This document shows, piece after piece, positions 7,882 through 17,097 of a stretch of DNA of 64,000 nt. The position numbers were made by a program, and so were the translations under genes. This stretch comes from Halovenus amylolytica. GTDB taxonomy: Archaea > Halobacteriota > Halobacteria > Halobacteriales > Haloarculaceae. Location: assembly GCA_004015825.1 (NCBI GenBank), contig SAYS01000013.1, positions 1 through 64,000 of the forward strand, read 5' to 3'. The notes beneath the pieces were generated by a model, which was given only the letters and a program-made list of their open reading frames with translations, did not search any database and was not told where the DNA came from. Position 1 is the stretch's first letter. Each line of letters starts with the position of its first letter.

Positions 7882-9063
7882 CTAGAGCGGGATCTGAGAC
7901 CGGAAGTCCTCACTCTGTTCGTCCAGATGGTCGAGACGAGCGCCAAGCACTTCTCGGAAGAGCATGACGAGCGGATGGTGTTGACCGACTCCGGTGAGTG
8001 CAGTCTCTTCTGGTACGCCATCTGTACCCTCCTCGCCGAGAGTTCCAATCATGATGGCCTCCCTGTCGGCTAACAGGAGCCGTCCGACTTTTTCCTGATT
8101 TGGTGGGAGATTCATCCAGTCCAGCTGTGGTTCCCAGATGACGGCTTCGGGAAGCTGTTCTCGAACCAGATTACGAACGACGGCGGTCTGGGAGCCGATA
8201 TACACATCGACACCACGCTCGCTCGCCGCCTGCAGTTTCCGGATGCAGTTCTCTTCGAGGAGCCCATCCGTAGTGAGCATGAGAAACAGTTCCGAACTGG
8301 CCTCGTCGATCAGTGACTGACCCTGGGCAACGACATCCTCTCTGCCCGTAATTCGCCAGATATCGGGGGACCTTGTAGCCACAGACAGAATTGCCTCGGG
8401 GGTGTTGGTGAGGCCTGTCTGCAGGTATTCCTCGGGCAGCGACGGTTGTCCCACGTACTTGACCGTCTCATCGCTACGGTCGTACCTAACGAGCCCCGTT
8501 TCTGCAAGTTTTGGGAGATACTGGTGGTGCAGTCTCAGTTCTACGGCCCCAGTTCTTACATCTGTGTCCTCGTCATTCCGGATGGATTCAGCAACTTCGG
8601 CGGCGAGTGCAGATCGATCCATCTGCTCGCCATGTTCCGAGAGAATTCGCAGCACTGTCCGCTGGCGTTCGTTGGCGAGACAGTCGAGGACTGCATCCCA
8701 GTCCTGTGAATCCGTACTGAGGATCGCTTCGATCCTCGGATTCCGACGCTCCATACGTGGCGTTGTGGACACAGTGCCATCTGATTCGGTTACCAGGTCC
8801 GCCTCCTCGAGTTTTGGAAGATGAATATGCCGAAGTGTCGTCTGAACCGCTCGTGTCTCTTCTCTGGAAATATCCATCAGCGGCTGGTCTGTCTCCGCTG
8901 CAGCCACCTGTGTCGCCAGATCTATCACCGTAATCGGTTTCGACCGGTTCGAGAGTATTTCGAGTACCCGTCGCCGCTTCTGTGCTGATAACAGCTGATA
9001 CCAGTCAGTATCTGTTAACTCGGGCGTAATCTGTTCGCTTCCAGTAGATGATACCTGTGTCAT
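7882..9063 (-). CDS. Two-domain winged-helix regulator (DUF7344 repeats plus TrmB-like C-domain)
   Basis: A 393-residue protein. Two similar winged-helix units come first: residues about 20-100 (WYQLLSAQKRRRVLEIL ... LHRHIHLPKLEEADLV-type) and 120-205 (VLDCLANERQRTVLRIL ... LHHQYLPKLAETGLVRY). These have the form of haloarchaeal DUF7344 domains. The C-terminal 160 residues (ELFLMLTTDGLLEE ... RGVDVYIGSQTAVV) resemble the effector-sensing half of TrmB-like regulators. It is probably a DNA-binding transcription factor with an unknown signal. It is divergent from nothing close; 418 bp of non-coding DNA follow upstream. Confidence 0.72.
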   Translation of the reverse strand: MTQVSSTGSEQITPELTDTDWYQLLSAQKRRRVLEILSNRSKPITVIDLATQVAAAETDQPLMDISREETRAVQTTLRHIHLPKLEEADLVTESDGTVSTTPRMERRNPRIEAILSTDSQDWDAVLDCLANERQRTVLRILSEHGEQMDRSALAAEVAESIRNDEDTDVRTGAVELRLHHQYLPKLAETGLVRYDRSDETVKYVGQPSLPEEYLQTGLTNTPEAILSVATRSPDIWRITGREDVVAQGQSLIDEASSELFLMLTTDGLLEENCIRKLQAASERGVDVYIGSQTAVVRNLVREQLPEAVIWEPQLDWMNLPPNQEKVGRLLLADREAIMIGTLGEEGTDGVPEETALTGVGQHHPLVMLFREVLGARLDHLDEQSEDFRSQIPL

Positions 9064-9481
9064 GATATATCGGTTTTATTTCCGGCATAACACCGTTGTA
9101 ATACTACCCAGTATCCCTGGCGAAATAAGAGCCAACTAGAAGCGGTTAGACTATGTACAGCGTACAGATTTAGAAATTCGTACCCCTGCTAACTCGACAT
9201 TAGTCGATTAGTTATATATACGTGCAAGGTTATTTCTCTTACCTAAACGGTTTCTCCGTCGACGGAGTCTAATGTAGAATAATTATCTCGAAGAGGGTGT
9301 TCACCACCCGATCGTGATTTCGCATCACACGTCAGAACTACCCGAGCAATATCACTACTCGCCGAACACACAAACAGTTCGATACAGGAACGTCCTACTA
9401 CATTGTTCCGAGTCCGTCGCTTGCTCCAATTACTGGCAACGACTCCTGAAATGGTAGCAAGCCACAGCGTTGGGAGGATCT
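9064..9481. other. Non-coding intergenic stretch
   Basis: About 418 bp with no credible reading frame. It is AT-rich near 9170-9240 (including TTAGTTATATATACG), and holds the promoter of the leftward winged-helix gene near 9070-9110 (TTTATTTCC). Nothing else is recognisable. Confidence 0.5.
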
Positions 9482-9775
9482 TCACTCTGTGATTGTTGCT
9501 GGTGAGGAGTACAGCGAACTGAACACATCTTTCTGTGCTTTTCGGAGATGCTCGTGGAATGTCGGCGGTGAGACCCCAATCGACTTGGCTACGTCTTCTG
9601 CAGAGGCGTCCCTGGGCCACTCGAAGTATCCCGAATACACGGCCGTCTCCAGACAGGTTCGCTGGCGGTCGGTCAACTCCGATATAATTTCGTTCAGATC
9701 AGGTCTACTCACCCTGTCACGGCGTACCGTTTGCTGACGCTTTACCATCTCTGCTGCAGGATATGTTTGTTCTAC
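9482..9775 (-). pseudogene. Severed C-terminal HTH_10 domain of the Bat-like gene
   Basis: The frame VEQTYPAAEMVKRQQ ... LTDRQRTCLETAVYSGYFEW ... DVAKSIGVSPPTFHEHLRKAQ is a complete bacterio-opsin-activator HTH_10 DNA-binding domain. It has no sensory part of its own. An ATG at 9835 would add residues encoded by the neighbouring insertion element. The missing N-terminal part is the 12206-14893 segment on the same strand: removing the element joins codons for ...QIIDTV to EQTYPAAEM... in frame. It is therefore the displaced 3' end of one gene, although it could still be translated as a small HTH protein. Confidence 0.85.
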
Positions 9776-9990
9776 AGAGATAGCAGGCAGAGTGCCTCGG
9801 GGCTTGACCCCGAGGGTGAATGCCGTAAGCTCCATTAGACGTGTTCACCTATGGAAACGCTGCTATCTACACAAACCACCGTTTTCGATAAAGTAGTTGT
9901 GCCGTCCGGGGATCTATTTCTCTCCCAACCGGTAGGCGGCTCAAATCGTCATGCGGTGCGGTTGCTGTCTGGCGATAGCAGTCGCTAACG

Positions 9991-10168
9991 GTGGCCTCGA
10001 CCGGCCACTGAGGGCCGCCGGTCGGGCGGCCCTCAGTTCCCTCGTCTTGACGATCACACAGCTGGCTTCACTGCCGGGGTTGCTATCTTGTGACTCGGGA
10101 CGCCAGCGCGTGAGGCAGATATTCACCTATTCGGGCTTTCCCGGATGCCGCGCCCCCGCGGCATCCGG
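9991..10168. other. Hairpin-rich non-coding segment inside the IS200/IS605 element
   Basis: Three strong inverted repeats occur: GTGGCC/GGCCAC (9991-10008), a 12-bp perfect stem CTGAGGGCCGCC/GGCGGCCCTCAG with a 5-nt loop (10008-10036), and a 12-bp stem CCGGATGCCGCG/CGCGGCATCCGG with a CCCC loop (10141-10168). No credible gene overlaps them. They could be transposon-end structures, an RNA, or terminators for the leftward tnpA. Confidence 0.5.
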
Positions 10169-10265
10169 GCTGTAGCGCCCATGACTCGGCTTCTTTCGCG
10201 CATGGACCAGTCAGCACGACGTGCTCTAAGGCACTGAATACAGGTCGGTCTCTTGCGTCCCATGC

Positions 10266-10709
10266 TTACCTCACGCTCTTCAGGGATAGCAGCGTTTCCA
10301 TCGAGTCAGTACGTTCGATATACTGCTCAATTGTCTGGCTAGATACCTCACCAGCCGTTCCAATGTAGTACGATTCTTCCCAGAAACCACCACCCCAGAA
10401 GTAGTTTTCCAAGAGGTGTTCGTGTTGCTGCCACATCTCTCTGGCTGTGATACTTCTGATTTTCCGTACAATCTCGCTCGGGGAATGTTTCGGATGTGCT
10501 GAAATAAACAAGTGAACGTGGTCTGGCGAGATATGCAACGACAATATCTCGTAGTTGTACTCGTCACACACCTCTCTGAAGGATGTTTCTAACGACTGTT
10601 CTATCTCATCAAGCACTGAGTGGCGGTACTTCGGACACCACACAAAATGGTAATTGATGTTGTACACCGTGTGATTTGACCGTGCTTCGTCCATATCGGC
10701 TAGAGTCAT
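10266..10709 (-). CDS. tnpA: IS200-type HUH transposase TnpA
   Basis: A 147-residue Y1 transposase. It contains YHFVWCPKYRHSVLD, the metal-binding HUH motif in HISPDHVHLFIS near residues 62-73, and the helix TIEQYIERT carrying the catalytic tyrosine near residue 131. It cleaves and rejoins single-stranded element ends through a phosphotyrosine link. The length is normal for the family and the frame is intact, so it may be active. It is transcribed away from the RHH/tnpB pair through a 44-bp AT-rich shared promoter region. Confidence 0.93.
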   Translation of the reverse strand: MTLADMDEARSNHTVYNINYHFVWCPKYRHSVLDEIEQSLETSFREVCDEYNYEILSLHISPDHVHLFISAHPKHSPSEIVRKIRSITAREMWQQHEHLLENYFWGGGFWEESYYIGTAGEVSSQTIEQYIERTDSMETLLSLKSVR

Positions 10710-10753
10710 GCCAAAAAATTAAGTATAAACGTATCTAAGTATGTACTGTAAAG

Positions 10754-10888
10754 ATGACCAAACGCCTCACTGTAGACTTCGAGGACGATTTGTACAAGGA
10801 GTTCTCGAAGAAATGCATCGACGCTGAACGTCCGAAATCAGAAGTTGTGCGTGAACTTGTCCAAGACTGGGTAAACGACCAAGAATGA
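10754..10888 (+). CDS. 44-residue ribbon-helix-helix protein coupled to tnpB
   Basis: A short gene, MTKRLTVDFEDDLYKEFSKK ... PKSEVVRELVQDWVNDQE. An N-terminal beta-strand (RLTVDF) is followed by two helices, the minimal CopG/RHH DNA-binding fold that dimerises to place a two-stranded sheet in the major groove. Its TGA overlaps the tnpB start (ATGA at 10885-10888), so the two are translationally coupled. It sits next to the divergent tnpA promoter, which suggests it autoregulates element expression. That role is inference. Confidence 0.75.
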   Translation: MTKRLTVDFEDDLYKEFSKKCIDAERPKSEVVRELVQDWVNDQE

Positions 10889-12189
10889 CGCAGACACAGG
10901 CTCTCACCAAGACGCTCGTGTTTCCGCTTGACGTGCAGAGTGGCAACGAGAGCCTGCTTTACGACGCCCGCTTGGAGTGTCGCCGTGTGTTCAACGAGGT
11001 GCTACGTCTCAACTATGACGGGTGGGACTGGGACGAGGTAGAAGATGTTGTTGAGCAGAACGCCGACCTCGTGCAAAACACCGCACAGCGTATCATCGAC
11101 AAAGCCTTCGACGCACTCAACAACTACTACGACAACGACGACTGGGGCAGACCGTGGTACAAACACGAGACGTTCCCGTTACGGATGAACTACGGCGAAG
11201 GCTACAACCTCTTTCTCGAAGACGAAACGGTACGGTTCCGCATTTCAGCAAAGCCGTACAACCACGTCAAAGGCGAGCTTCACGGTACGCAAGACCAGTT
11301 CAACCTGCTCACGCAGGCGATGAAAGACGATGACTGGCACGTTGGCACTGCCGAAGCACTCTGCCGAAACGGACGCGAAGAATTGCACGTCACCGTCACG
11401 AACGAAACCGCCGAAGTTGGTACAAAAACAGCGGCAGATACCATTGTTGGCGTCGATATTAACGAAGACTGCGTTGCGCTAGCGACACTGACTGAGAGCG
11501 GTATCGAAGATTCAATTGTTATCGACTACCCAGAAATCAAGGAAGAACGACATTGCTATTTCACGATGCGGAAACGGATGCAAGAAGCCGGACAGACCGC
11601 GTTTAACGACGTGTTCCGCGATAAGGAGCAACGGTTCGTTCACGACCAGCTACACACGGTGTCACGGCGCGTGGTCGAGTGGATACGGCGGTTCGACAGT
11701 CCCGTGATTGTCTTTGAAAACCTCAAAGACATGAGAGAAGACATTGAGTACGGGACTCGCATGAACCGGCGACTCCATTCACTACCGTTCGCCAAACTCC
11801 GCGACTTTATCACGTACAAGGCCGCATGGCACGGGATTCCGTCAGATGACGTTAACCCGGAGTACACCAGCCAACAGTGTCCGGTCTGTGGACACACAGA
11901 ACGGGCAAATCGCCACAAGAAGCGGTTCAAATGCCGTGAGTGCGAGCATCAAGACCACGCCGACCGTGGCGCTGGTATCAGTGTCGCACAGCAATGGCTA
12001 CGAACACAAGAGGACAGAAATGTGCCTGCTCTCAACACACTCCCACAGGTTCGGAAATGGGAGTTGCGACGGCAGGCATCGGGGCCTGTGGACGGCCCGA
12101 CCGTGACCCACCACACCGTTGAAGGCTACCAGACCGATGGTGTGTCGGGTGTGTCCGACCAATCCACGGGAAGAAGCTCCGGGGCTTGA
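10885..12189 (+). CDS. tnpB: TnpB-type RNA-guided nuclease of an IS200/IS605 element
   Basis: A 434-residue TnpB/IS1341-family protein. The RuvC-like acidic residues are visible: Asp in TIVGVDINEDCVALA near 189, Glu in VIVFENLKDMRE near 275, and Asp in DHADRGAGISVA near 358. A four-cysteine zinc ribbon CPVCGH...CRECEH lies between the last two. TnpB proteins of this family cut DNA using a guide RNA transcribed from the element's right end and help retain the element. The frame is intact and about normal length. The C-terminal 45 residues lie over the right-end region that should also encode the guide RNA scaffold. Confidence 0.92.
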   Translation: MTQTQALTKTLVFPLDVQSGNESLLYDARLECRRVFNEVLRLNYDGWDWDEVEDVVEQNADLVQNTAQRIIDKAFDALNNYYDNDDWGRPWYKHETFPLRMNYGEGYNLFLEDETVRFRISAKPYNHVKGELHGTQDQFNLLTQAMKDDDWHVGTAEALCRNGREELHVTVTNETAEVGTKTAADTIVGVDINEDCVALATLTESGIEDSIVIDYPEIKEERHCYFTMRKRMQEAGQTAFNDVFRDKEQRFVHDQLHTVSRRVVEWIRRFDSPVIVFENLKDMREDIEYGTRMNRRLHSLPFAKLRDFITYKAAWHGIPSDDVNPEYTSQQCPVCGHTERANRHKKRFKCRECEHQDHADRGAGISVAQQWLRTQEDRNVPALNTLPQVRKWELRRQASGPVDGPTVTHHTVEGYQTDGVSGVSDQSTGRSSGA

Positions 12190-12205
12190 CCCCGGAGCAG
12201 TTCAC

Positions 12206-14893
12206 AGTGTCGATGATCTGTCGGATATCCGCACTCGGTGATACGTGGAATGTCATCCGGTAATCGCAATCCTCGATGACGGCGTTTTCGATCGAGCCAC
12301 CCATTGCGGCAACCTTCGAGAGTATTGGTGGGTCCGAAACCCGGAGTTCGAAGACAGTCTTTCCCTCGGCATCCCGGTAGGTCACCTCGACCCAGTGTGG
12401 AACGGTTTCGACGATTGTATCCACACTTTCGATCGCGTCCTGTGTTGCTGTCCCGTAGACCAGGAACTCGTCGTTCCCGATCGGAATCGTATGATTCATT
12501 GTAATTTCCCCCTGGGCAGATCCGTCGATGCCGAGGGCATCGAAGAGGTTCTGAATCCGGAACTGGAGTTCGATTACTTCATCGCTCATGAGGGCTCGCT
12601 TGCGCTCGATCGCGGCAATGGCGTGCCCGATAATCTCTCCGAGCTGTCTGATGACCGTCCGTTCTTGATTCTGGAATGCGTTCGGCCGGTCGGCATAGAG
12701 GTTCAGTACCCCGTAGATACTGTCGTCGTGGACGAGTGGGATAGCAGCCGACGACTGGAAGTCGTATCCTTCGGCTTTGTCTCGCCACGGTTCGTAGCTG
12801 GCATCGGTCGTAACGTCCTGTACGGTCTGCAACTCACCGGTCCGGAGGGCTCTCCCCGTCGGTCCGAGGCTGTGAACGTCGTCGGGGTCGACAGAAATAG
12901 TCGTGTCGTCAAGGTAGCCGTCGACACCGGCTTCAGTTCGTAGCGTCACGGTCTGTGTTGCGACATCGACGTCACCGATCCAGGCAAAAGCGTAGGAATC
13001 GGCGGCTGCGAGGCGCTCACAAACGATTGACTCGATCTCCTCGCGGGTCGACTGATTTATGACTGCATCAGTAATCCCACGAACGGTATCGTTCAGGTTG
13101 TTCAGGGCAACAAGTTGCTCGCGCTGGCGTTCGAGTTTTCGTTGCCGTTCTCTGGCCTCTGTGATGTCCTGTGACATCCCCATGGCAGCGATGACGTCGC
13201 CATCACCGTCACGCACCGGGATGAAATGGAACTGGTAGACGTATTCACCTATCTCGTGGACAACGTCCTGTGTCTCACCCTCTAAAGCAGCCTCGTAGTT
13301 TGGGAGTAAGAAATTAGCTATCTCAGACGGTAACGTCTCCTGAAGCGGTTTCCCTTCCAGTTCATCGGTTGTTGTGTCGGCCTCATCCACAGGGTGGCCG
13401 CCGACAGTGATATATCGCAGATTCTCGTCGACGAGTGTAACGGCACCGTTTGGGAAGTTCTCCACGAGCGTCCGGTACCGTTGCTCGGATTTCCTGAGTT
13501 GCTGTTCGTGTTTCTTGCGAGTGCTGATATCGCGGAAATAGACAGAGAGTCCGGTCAGTGATGGGTAGACGTTGACTGACGCCCAGATCCCGAGGATATC
13601 CGAATAGCGCTCGAAGCTTAGGGTTTCCTGTGTGGTCATGGCTGTTTCGAATCTATCGATAATCGGATCCTCATCGTCGACATCGAGTACGTTCCAGATA
13701 TTCTGGCCGAGGAGTTCCCCTTCAGGTTTGCCGAAGTGGTCAGCAGCGCTGTCGTTTAGGTATTCGAACTGGAACTCTTCGTTCAGTGCGTAGAATGCAT
13801 CGTCGATACGCTCGAACATCTCGTCGAGTTCAGTCTCCAGGTCGTCCCGCTGGGCTTCGAGTTGCTCGGCCTGCTCCGCGAGTGATTGCTTGTACTCTCT
13901 TCTGTCGGTCATATCCCGGGTGACCTTCAGATAGCCATCGAGATTCCCGGTATCGTCGTAGATGGCCGTGATGGTAACATTCGCCCAGAACCGGGAGCCG
14001 TCTTTCCGGACACGCCAGCCCTCGTCCTCGATCGAACCCTGAGTCGCCGCTGTAGAGAGGTTCTGCTCGGCGACTCCGGATTCACGATCGTCGGTAGTAT
14101 AAAACGTCGAGACGTGTTCGCCGACGATCTCCTCGGCCTCGTAGCCTTTGATCCGTCTAGCACCGTCGTTCCAGGACTGAATATGCCCCTCTGTGTCGAG
14201 GACGAAAATGGCATACTCCTCGACAACGTCAACCAACTGATCGAACTGTTTTGGCCCTCCGTACCGCCCTCGATTCGACCATCGCTGCCCGCTCATCTCA
14301 TCGTAAAACTCGACTCGACCACCGGCCAACGTCCCTGTCTCGATCGGTTCGCTTTCGTATTCGAGCGAGCGCTCTTCCCGGTCACGGCCGGCGGTGACGT
14401 GCCACTCGGAATGTTCCCTATAGTCACCTTCGGGAGATAGCATTAGCTCGGTGAACGTGCCCGAGTCCTCGATTCCTGGGGCAAGTCGGTTTTCGACGAC
14501 CTGACTTCTTTCCTGTCCGAGGACCGTTTCACGATCGAATCCGAAGTACTGCACGGCCGCATCGTTCACCCATGTTACAGTATCGTCCTCGTCGATAATG
14601 AATACGGCCGCGTCAGTCCCAGTTAGAACTGCAACGAGGGATTCGGTTACCCCATCCCAGCCTGGTCCGGAAGCGCCGGTTTCGTCGGCTGGTCTCCACC
14701 AGACACGACCGTTTCCACCGACCTTTTTGGTTTCGAGGAATCCCTGTTCGACGAGTTGATCCAGACGGTTGTACGTACTCCGCCTCCCGATGTCGAGATT
14801 CCCAGCAATCTCGCTCGTGGTCTGTGGTGTGCCAGCTGTATCGAAGAGTGTGAGTGTTTCCTGCAGGGACCCGTGCAGCGATGAGGATGCCAT
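12206..14893 (-). pseudogene. Bat-like PAS/GAF sensor-regulator, C-terminus removed by IS insertion
   Basis: About 895 native codons. An N-terminal winged helix (residues 1-70, SEIAGNLDIGRRSTYNRLDQ) is followed by PAS domains near 85-190, 220-335, 365-475 and 480-605, a GAF domain near 620-775 and the Bat beta-domain near 785-895 (MSDEVIELQFRIQNLFDALG ... TFHVSPSADIRQIIDTV). The frame then reads through 58 unrelated residues antisense to tnpB and stops at 12032. The missing HTH_10 DNA-binding domain is at 9482-9775. Intact homologues sense redox or light signals and activate genes; this allele should have lost its main DNA-binding output, though the N-terminal winged helix remains. Confidence 0.88.
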
Positions 14894-15127
14894 CGGGAGA
14901 TAAATTTCTCCATACCGACATCAAACTTCCGCTGTTGGAAGTGAATACAACCGTTATTACATTTAGAAGACTGGTAACTACACTGAATAATATTATGAGC
15001 AATCTAATACGAGAAGTTAGTTTACGTTGGTTAGTTTGACCTAACCAATTTTGGTACAGTCTTACCACGAACGGATGATATGTTATGGTATAGTCTGATC
15101 TTAGGTCAGCAGCCAGGGAATACACAA

Positions 15128-15454
15128 ATGACACCATATCAAAACCACGCGACAGGGAAGTATCGGAGATTAGCTGATCTGACAGAAACCGAACGACATC
15201 GGCTGCTCGCGGCGGAGCGACGTCGGATACTGATCACGATACTTTCTTCCAGTTCATCCCCAATACAGATGGAGACACTCGCAAAGAAGATAGCCGAACG
15301 AGAGACCAGTACGACGACTGTCGACGAGTCTATTGTCGACCGTATGATGGTGAGTCTCCATCACACACACCTTCCGATGATGGCGAATATGGGGATCATC
15401 GGCTCGAATCCAGAGACGAACCAGATCGAGTTCGACGATCCTACTAACCGGTGA
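15128..15454 (+). CDS. Small winged-helix protein (DUF7344)
   Basis: A 108-residue protein with one winged-helix domain: LTETERHRLLAAERRRILITIL, a second helix with METLAKKIAERE, and LHHTHLPMMANMGII. It matches the repeats in the 7882-9063 regulator in pattern, so it is probably a one-domain DUF7344 transcription factor. I start it at the ATG at 15128 (MTPYQNHATG), because the 16 codons upstream have no family character. A zinc-ribbon gene follows after 7 bp, indicating an operon. It diverges from the disrupted Bat-like gene across a 234-bp AT-rich spacer. Confidence 0.75.
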   Translation: MTPYQNHATGKYRRLADLTETERHRLLAAERRRILITILSSSSSPIQMETLAKKIAERETSTTTVDESIVDRMMVSLHHTHLPMMANMGIIGSNPETNQIEFDDPTNR

Positions 15455-15461
15455 CAGAACG

Positions 15462-15668
15462 ATGCAAATCATCAAACAGATCCAGACGGCAGTCACTGAC
15501 CAACTACCAGGCAACGGCATAAACAGGCAAGATTCTATCGAGACAACACTCTACGCCTGTCCAAAGTGTAGCACCACGTACATCGCCAGTGAGATGGACA
15601 GATGCCCCGAGTGCCAAGCTACTCTCGATGTAGTCCCTTCCGGAGCGGAACTGGGCATTACGGAGTAA
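15462..15668 (+). CDS. Small zinc-ribbon protein
   Basis: A 68-residue protein whose second half is a rubredoxin-like zinc ribbon: LYACPKCSTTYIASEMDRCPECQATL, with two CPxC knuckles 15 residues apart. The N-terminal 25 residues look like a helix (MQIIKQIQTAVTDQL). Haloarchaea encode many such small zinc proteins whose roles are largely unknown. It lies 7 bp after a DUF7344 gene and is probably cotranscribed with it. Confidence 0.72.
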   Translation: MQIIKQIQTAVTDQLPGNGINRQDSIETTLYACPKCSTTYIASEMDRCPECQATLDVVPSGAELGITE

Positions 15669-15825
15669 CGAGGAGAAAGCCTCGCGGTTTACGGCGGTCG
15701 AGAATCCTCGCCCTTCAGAGCCCGGAGGATGTCAACTCACCCGATGGGGCGCACAGAGATCCGGTTGGACAACAATCGCTTTGTTGAGAGTTCTGGTACG
15801 GTGAAACAGAAGAGAGTTGTACTGG

Positions 15826-16596
15826 TCAGGTGCTCGTCATGCCGCCATCGACAACGAGTGATTCACCATTGACGTAGCTACTCATCTCACTCGCGAGATA
15901 GAGGGCTGCGTCGGCGATCTCCTCTGGATCACCAAACCGGCGGAGTGGGACCGTCTGCAGGAACGCCTCCTCGCTTTCACCGCCGATTATCGGCACATCT
16001 TCGGTCACCATCGACGTGTCGATGATACCGGGATGGATCGCATTCACCCGGACCCCCTCGGGGCCGAATTTATCCGCCAACGAATAGGTCATGAGCCGGA
16101 CTGCGCCTTTCGACGTGCAGTAGCTGATGAAATCGCCCGATCCTTCGAGCCCGGCAACACTCGACAGGTTGATTACGTTTCCACCGTCCTCGAGGAGTTG
16201 GTCGATTACCGCCTGTGTCGCGAAGTAGGGCCCTTTGACGTTGATGTCCATGAGTTGCGTGAACTCCTCTTCCGAGACATCTGTGAACTCCTCACCCCGA
16301 AAGATACCTGCATTGTTCACGAGAACATCAGCACCACCCAGTTCGGCCGCAGCCTCGGCCATCGCAGCGAGATCCTCACTTTCGGTAACATCGCACTCCA
16401 CGAACGTCGCGTTCGCTTCTGTGTCAGATTCTATCACCTCGTGTGTCGGATCGCCTCCGGTGCGTGGTGTCTCGCGGACGTCAGCAACGACGACGTCGGC
16501 ACCCTCGTTTGCGAACTGGAGACTGATCTCCCGACCGATACCGCTCGATCCACCAGTCACGATCGTAACCTGATCTTGTAGTAGATTGTTAGCCAT
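15826..16596 (-). CDS. SDR-family oxidoreductase, glucose-dehydrogenase/FabG-like
   Basis: A 256-residue short-chain dehydrogenase. It contains TGGSSGIG at residues 14-21, Asp in VVADVRE (favouring NAD), LVNNAGIF, serine in NLSSVAGLEG, SYCTSKGAV (Tyr-x3-Lys), and the C-terminal YVNGESLVVDGGMTST typical of the tetrameric FabG/glucose-1-dehydrogenase subgroup. I start it at the ATG at 16596 (MANNLLQDQ). The substrate is unknown. It has no close operon partner. Confidence 0.92.
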   Translation of the reverse strand: MANNLLQDQVTIVTGGSSGIGREISLQFANEGADVVVADVRETPRTGGDPTHEVIESDTEANATFVECDVTESEDLAAMAEAAAELGGADVLVNNAGIFRGEEFTDVSEEEFTQLMDINVKGPYFATQAVIDQLLEDGGNVINLSSVAGLEGSGDFISYCTSKGAVRLMTYSLADKFGPEGVRVNAIHPGIIDTSMVTEDVPIIGGESEEAFLQTVPLRRFGDPEEIADAALYLASEMSSYVNGESLVVDGGMTST

Positions 16597-16753
16597 TTTC
16601 TCACCCAAACGGACATTCTATCCGGTCTCATAAGAAACCACATGGTGGAGATCTGCTACACAGAGTGAGTTACAGGTAAGGCCCATTTTTATAGACTGTC
16701 CACGGAGTAGCGAATACCGGCCAGAGTCGCCATAGCCGCCGGACAACAGTACA

Positions 16754-17014
16754 ATGGGACAGTCTCAAATCGAGCTGCTCGCTGCGATCGTTGACCGCTA
16801 CGACGAGTGCGAACAGCCAGTCAAACCCGTGGAGTTCGCGAGGACACCCACACAACTACAGTCGATCAGGGATTGTTTCGAGGACTTCGAGTCGAAGTAT
16901 CTGCTGGCACGGGAAGATGGCAGCTATCGCCCGACTGTGACAGCACGGGAACTACTCGAACTCGAAATCGAGGATGACGGAGTGTTGCTGTTGGACTGTG
17001 AACCCGAGGAGTAG
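16754..17014 (+). CDS. Small haloarchaeal winged-helix-like protein
   Basis: An 86-residue acidic protein: QIELLAAIVDRYDECEQPVK, then TPTQLQSIRDCFEDFESKYLLAREDGSYRPTVTARELLEL. Helix-turn-helix followed by a likely hairpin (REDGSYRPT) suggests a small winged-helix fold as in many haloarchaeal regulators, but no diagnostic motif is present. A TATA-like TTTTTATAG lies about 60 bp upstream. Function unknown. It precedes a zinc-ribbon/HTH regulator on the same strand by 83 bp with its own promoter, so the two are probably separate units. Confidence 0.55.
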   Translation: MGQSQIELLAAIVDRYDECEQPVKPVEFARTPTQLQSIRDCFEDFESKYLLAREDGSYRPTVTARELLELEIEDDGVLLLDCEPEE

Positions 17015-17053
17015 GCGGCGGTTGTCCATGTCACGCCCACAGTCGAACTAACC

Positions 17054-17063
17054 TTTATATAAT
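17054..17063 (+). promoter_or_regulatory. TATA box for the 17098 gene
   Basis: TTTATATAAT preceded by CTAACC, which fits a haloarchaeal BRE/TATA element. It lies about 35-44 bp upstream of the ATG at 17098, so the transcript should have a very short leader. Confidence 0.6.
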
Positions 17064-17097
17064 CTTCTACTGAATAGAAAATTAACTGAATTACGCT

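Larger units (their letters stand above)
9776..12205 (+). mobile_element. IS200/IS605-type element with divergent tnpA and tnpB, inserted in a Bat-like gene
   Basis: The 2430-bp limits come from re-joining the interrupted Bat-like gene: bat sequence ends ...GTTCTAC at 9775 and resumes AGTGTCGATG at 12206. The element carries tnpA (leftward), a 44-codon RHH gene and tnpB (rightward). It shows no target duplication, as expected for single-strand HUH transposition. The right end has a hairpin CTCCGGGG-CTTGA-CCCCGGAG (12177-12197) followed by CAGTTCAC. A like hairpin, CCTCGGGG-CTTGA-CCCCGAGG (9795-9815), lies at the left. The left 490 bp is non-coding and unusually long for such an end, so it may include a remnant of a second element. 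Confidence 0.85.

Noticed and set aside
9951..10175. 74-codon frame in the left arm of the IS element
   Set aside because: It coincides with perfect GC hairpins and has repetitive Ala/Arg/Gly composition; the structure explains the open frame.
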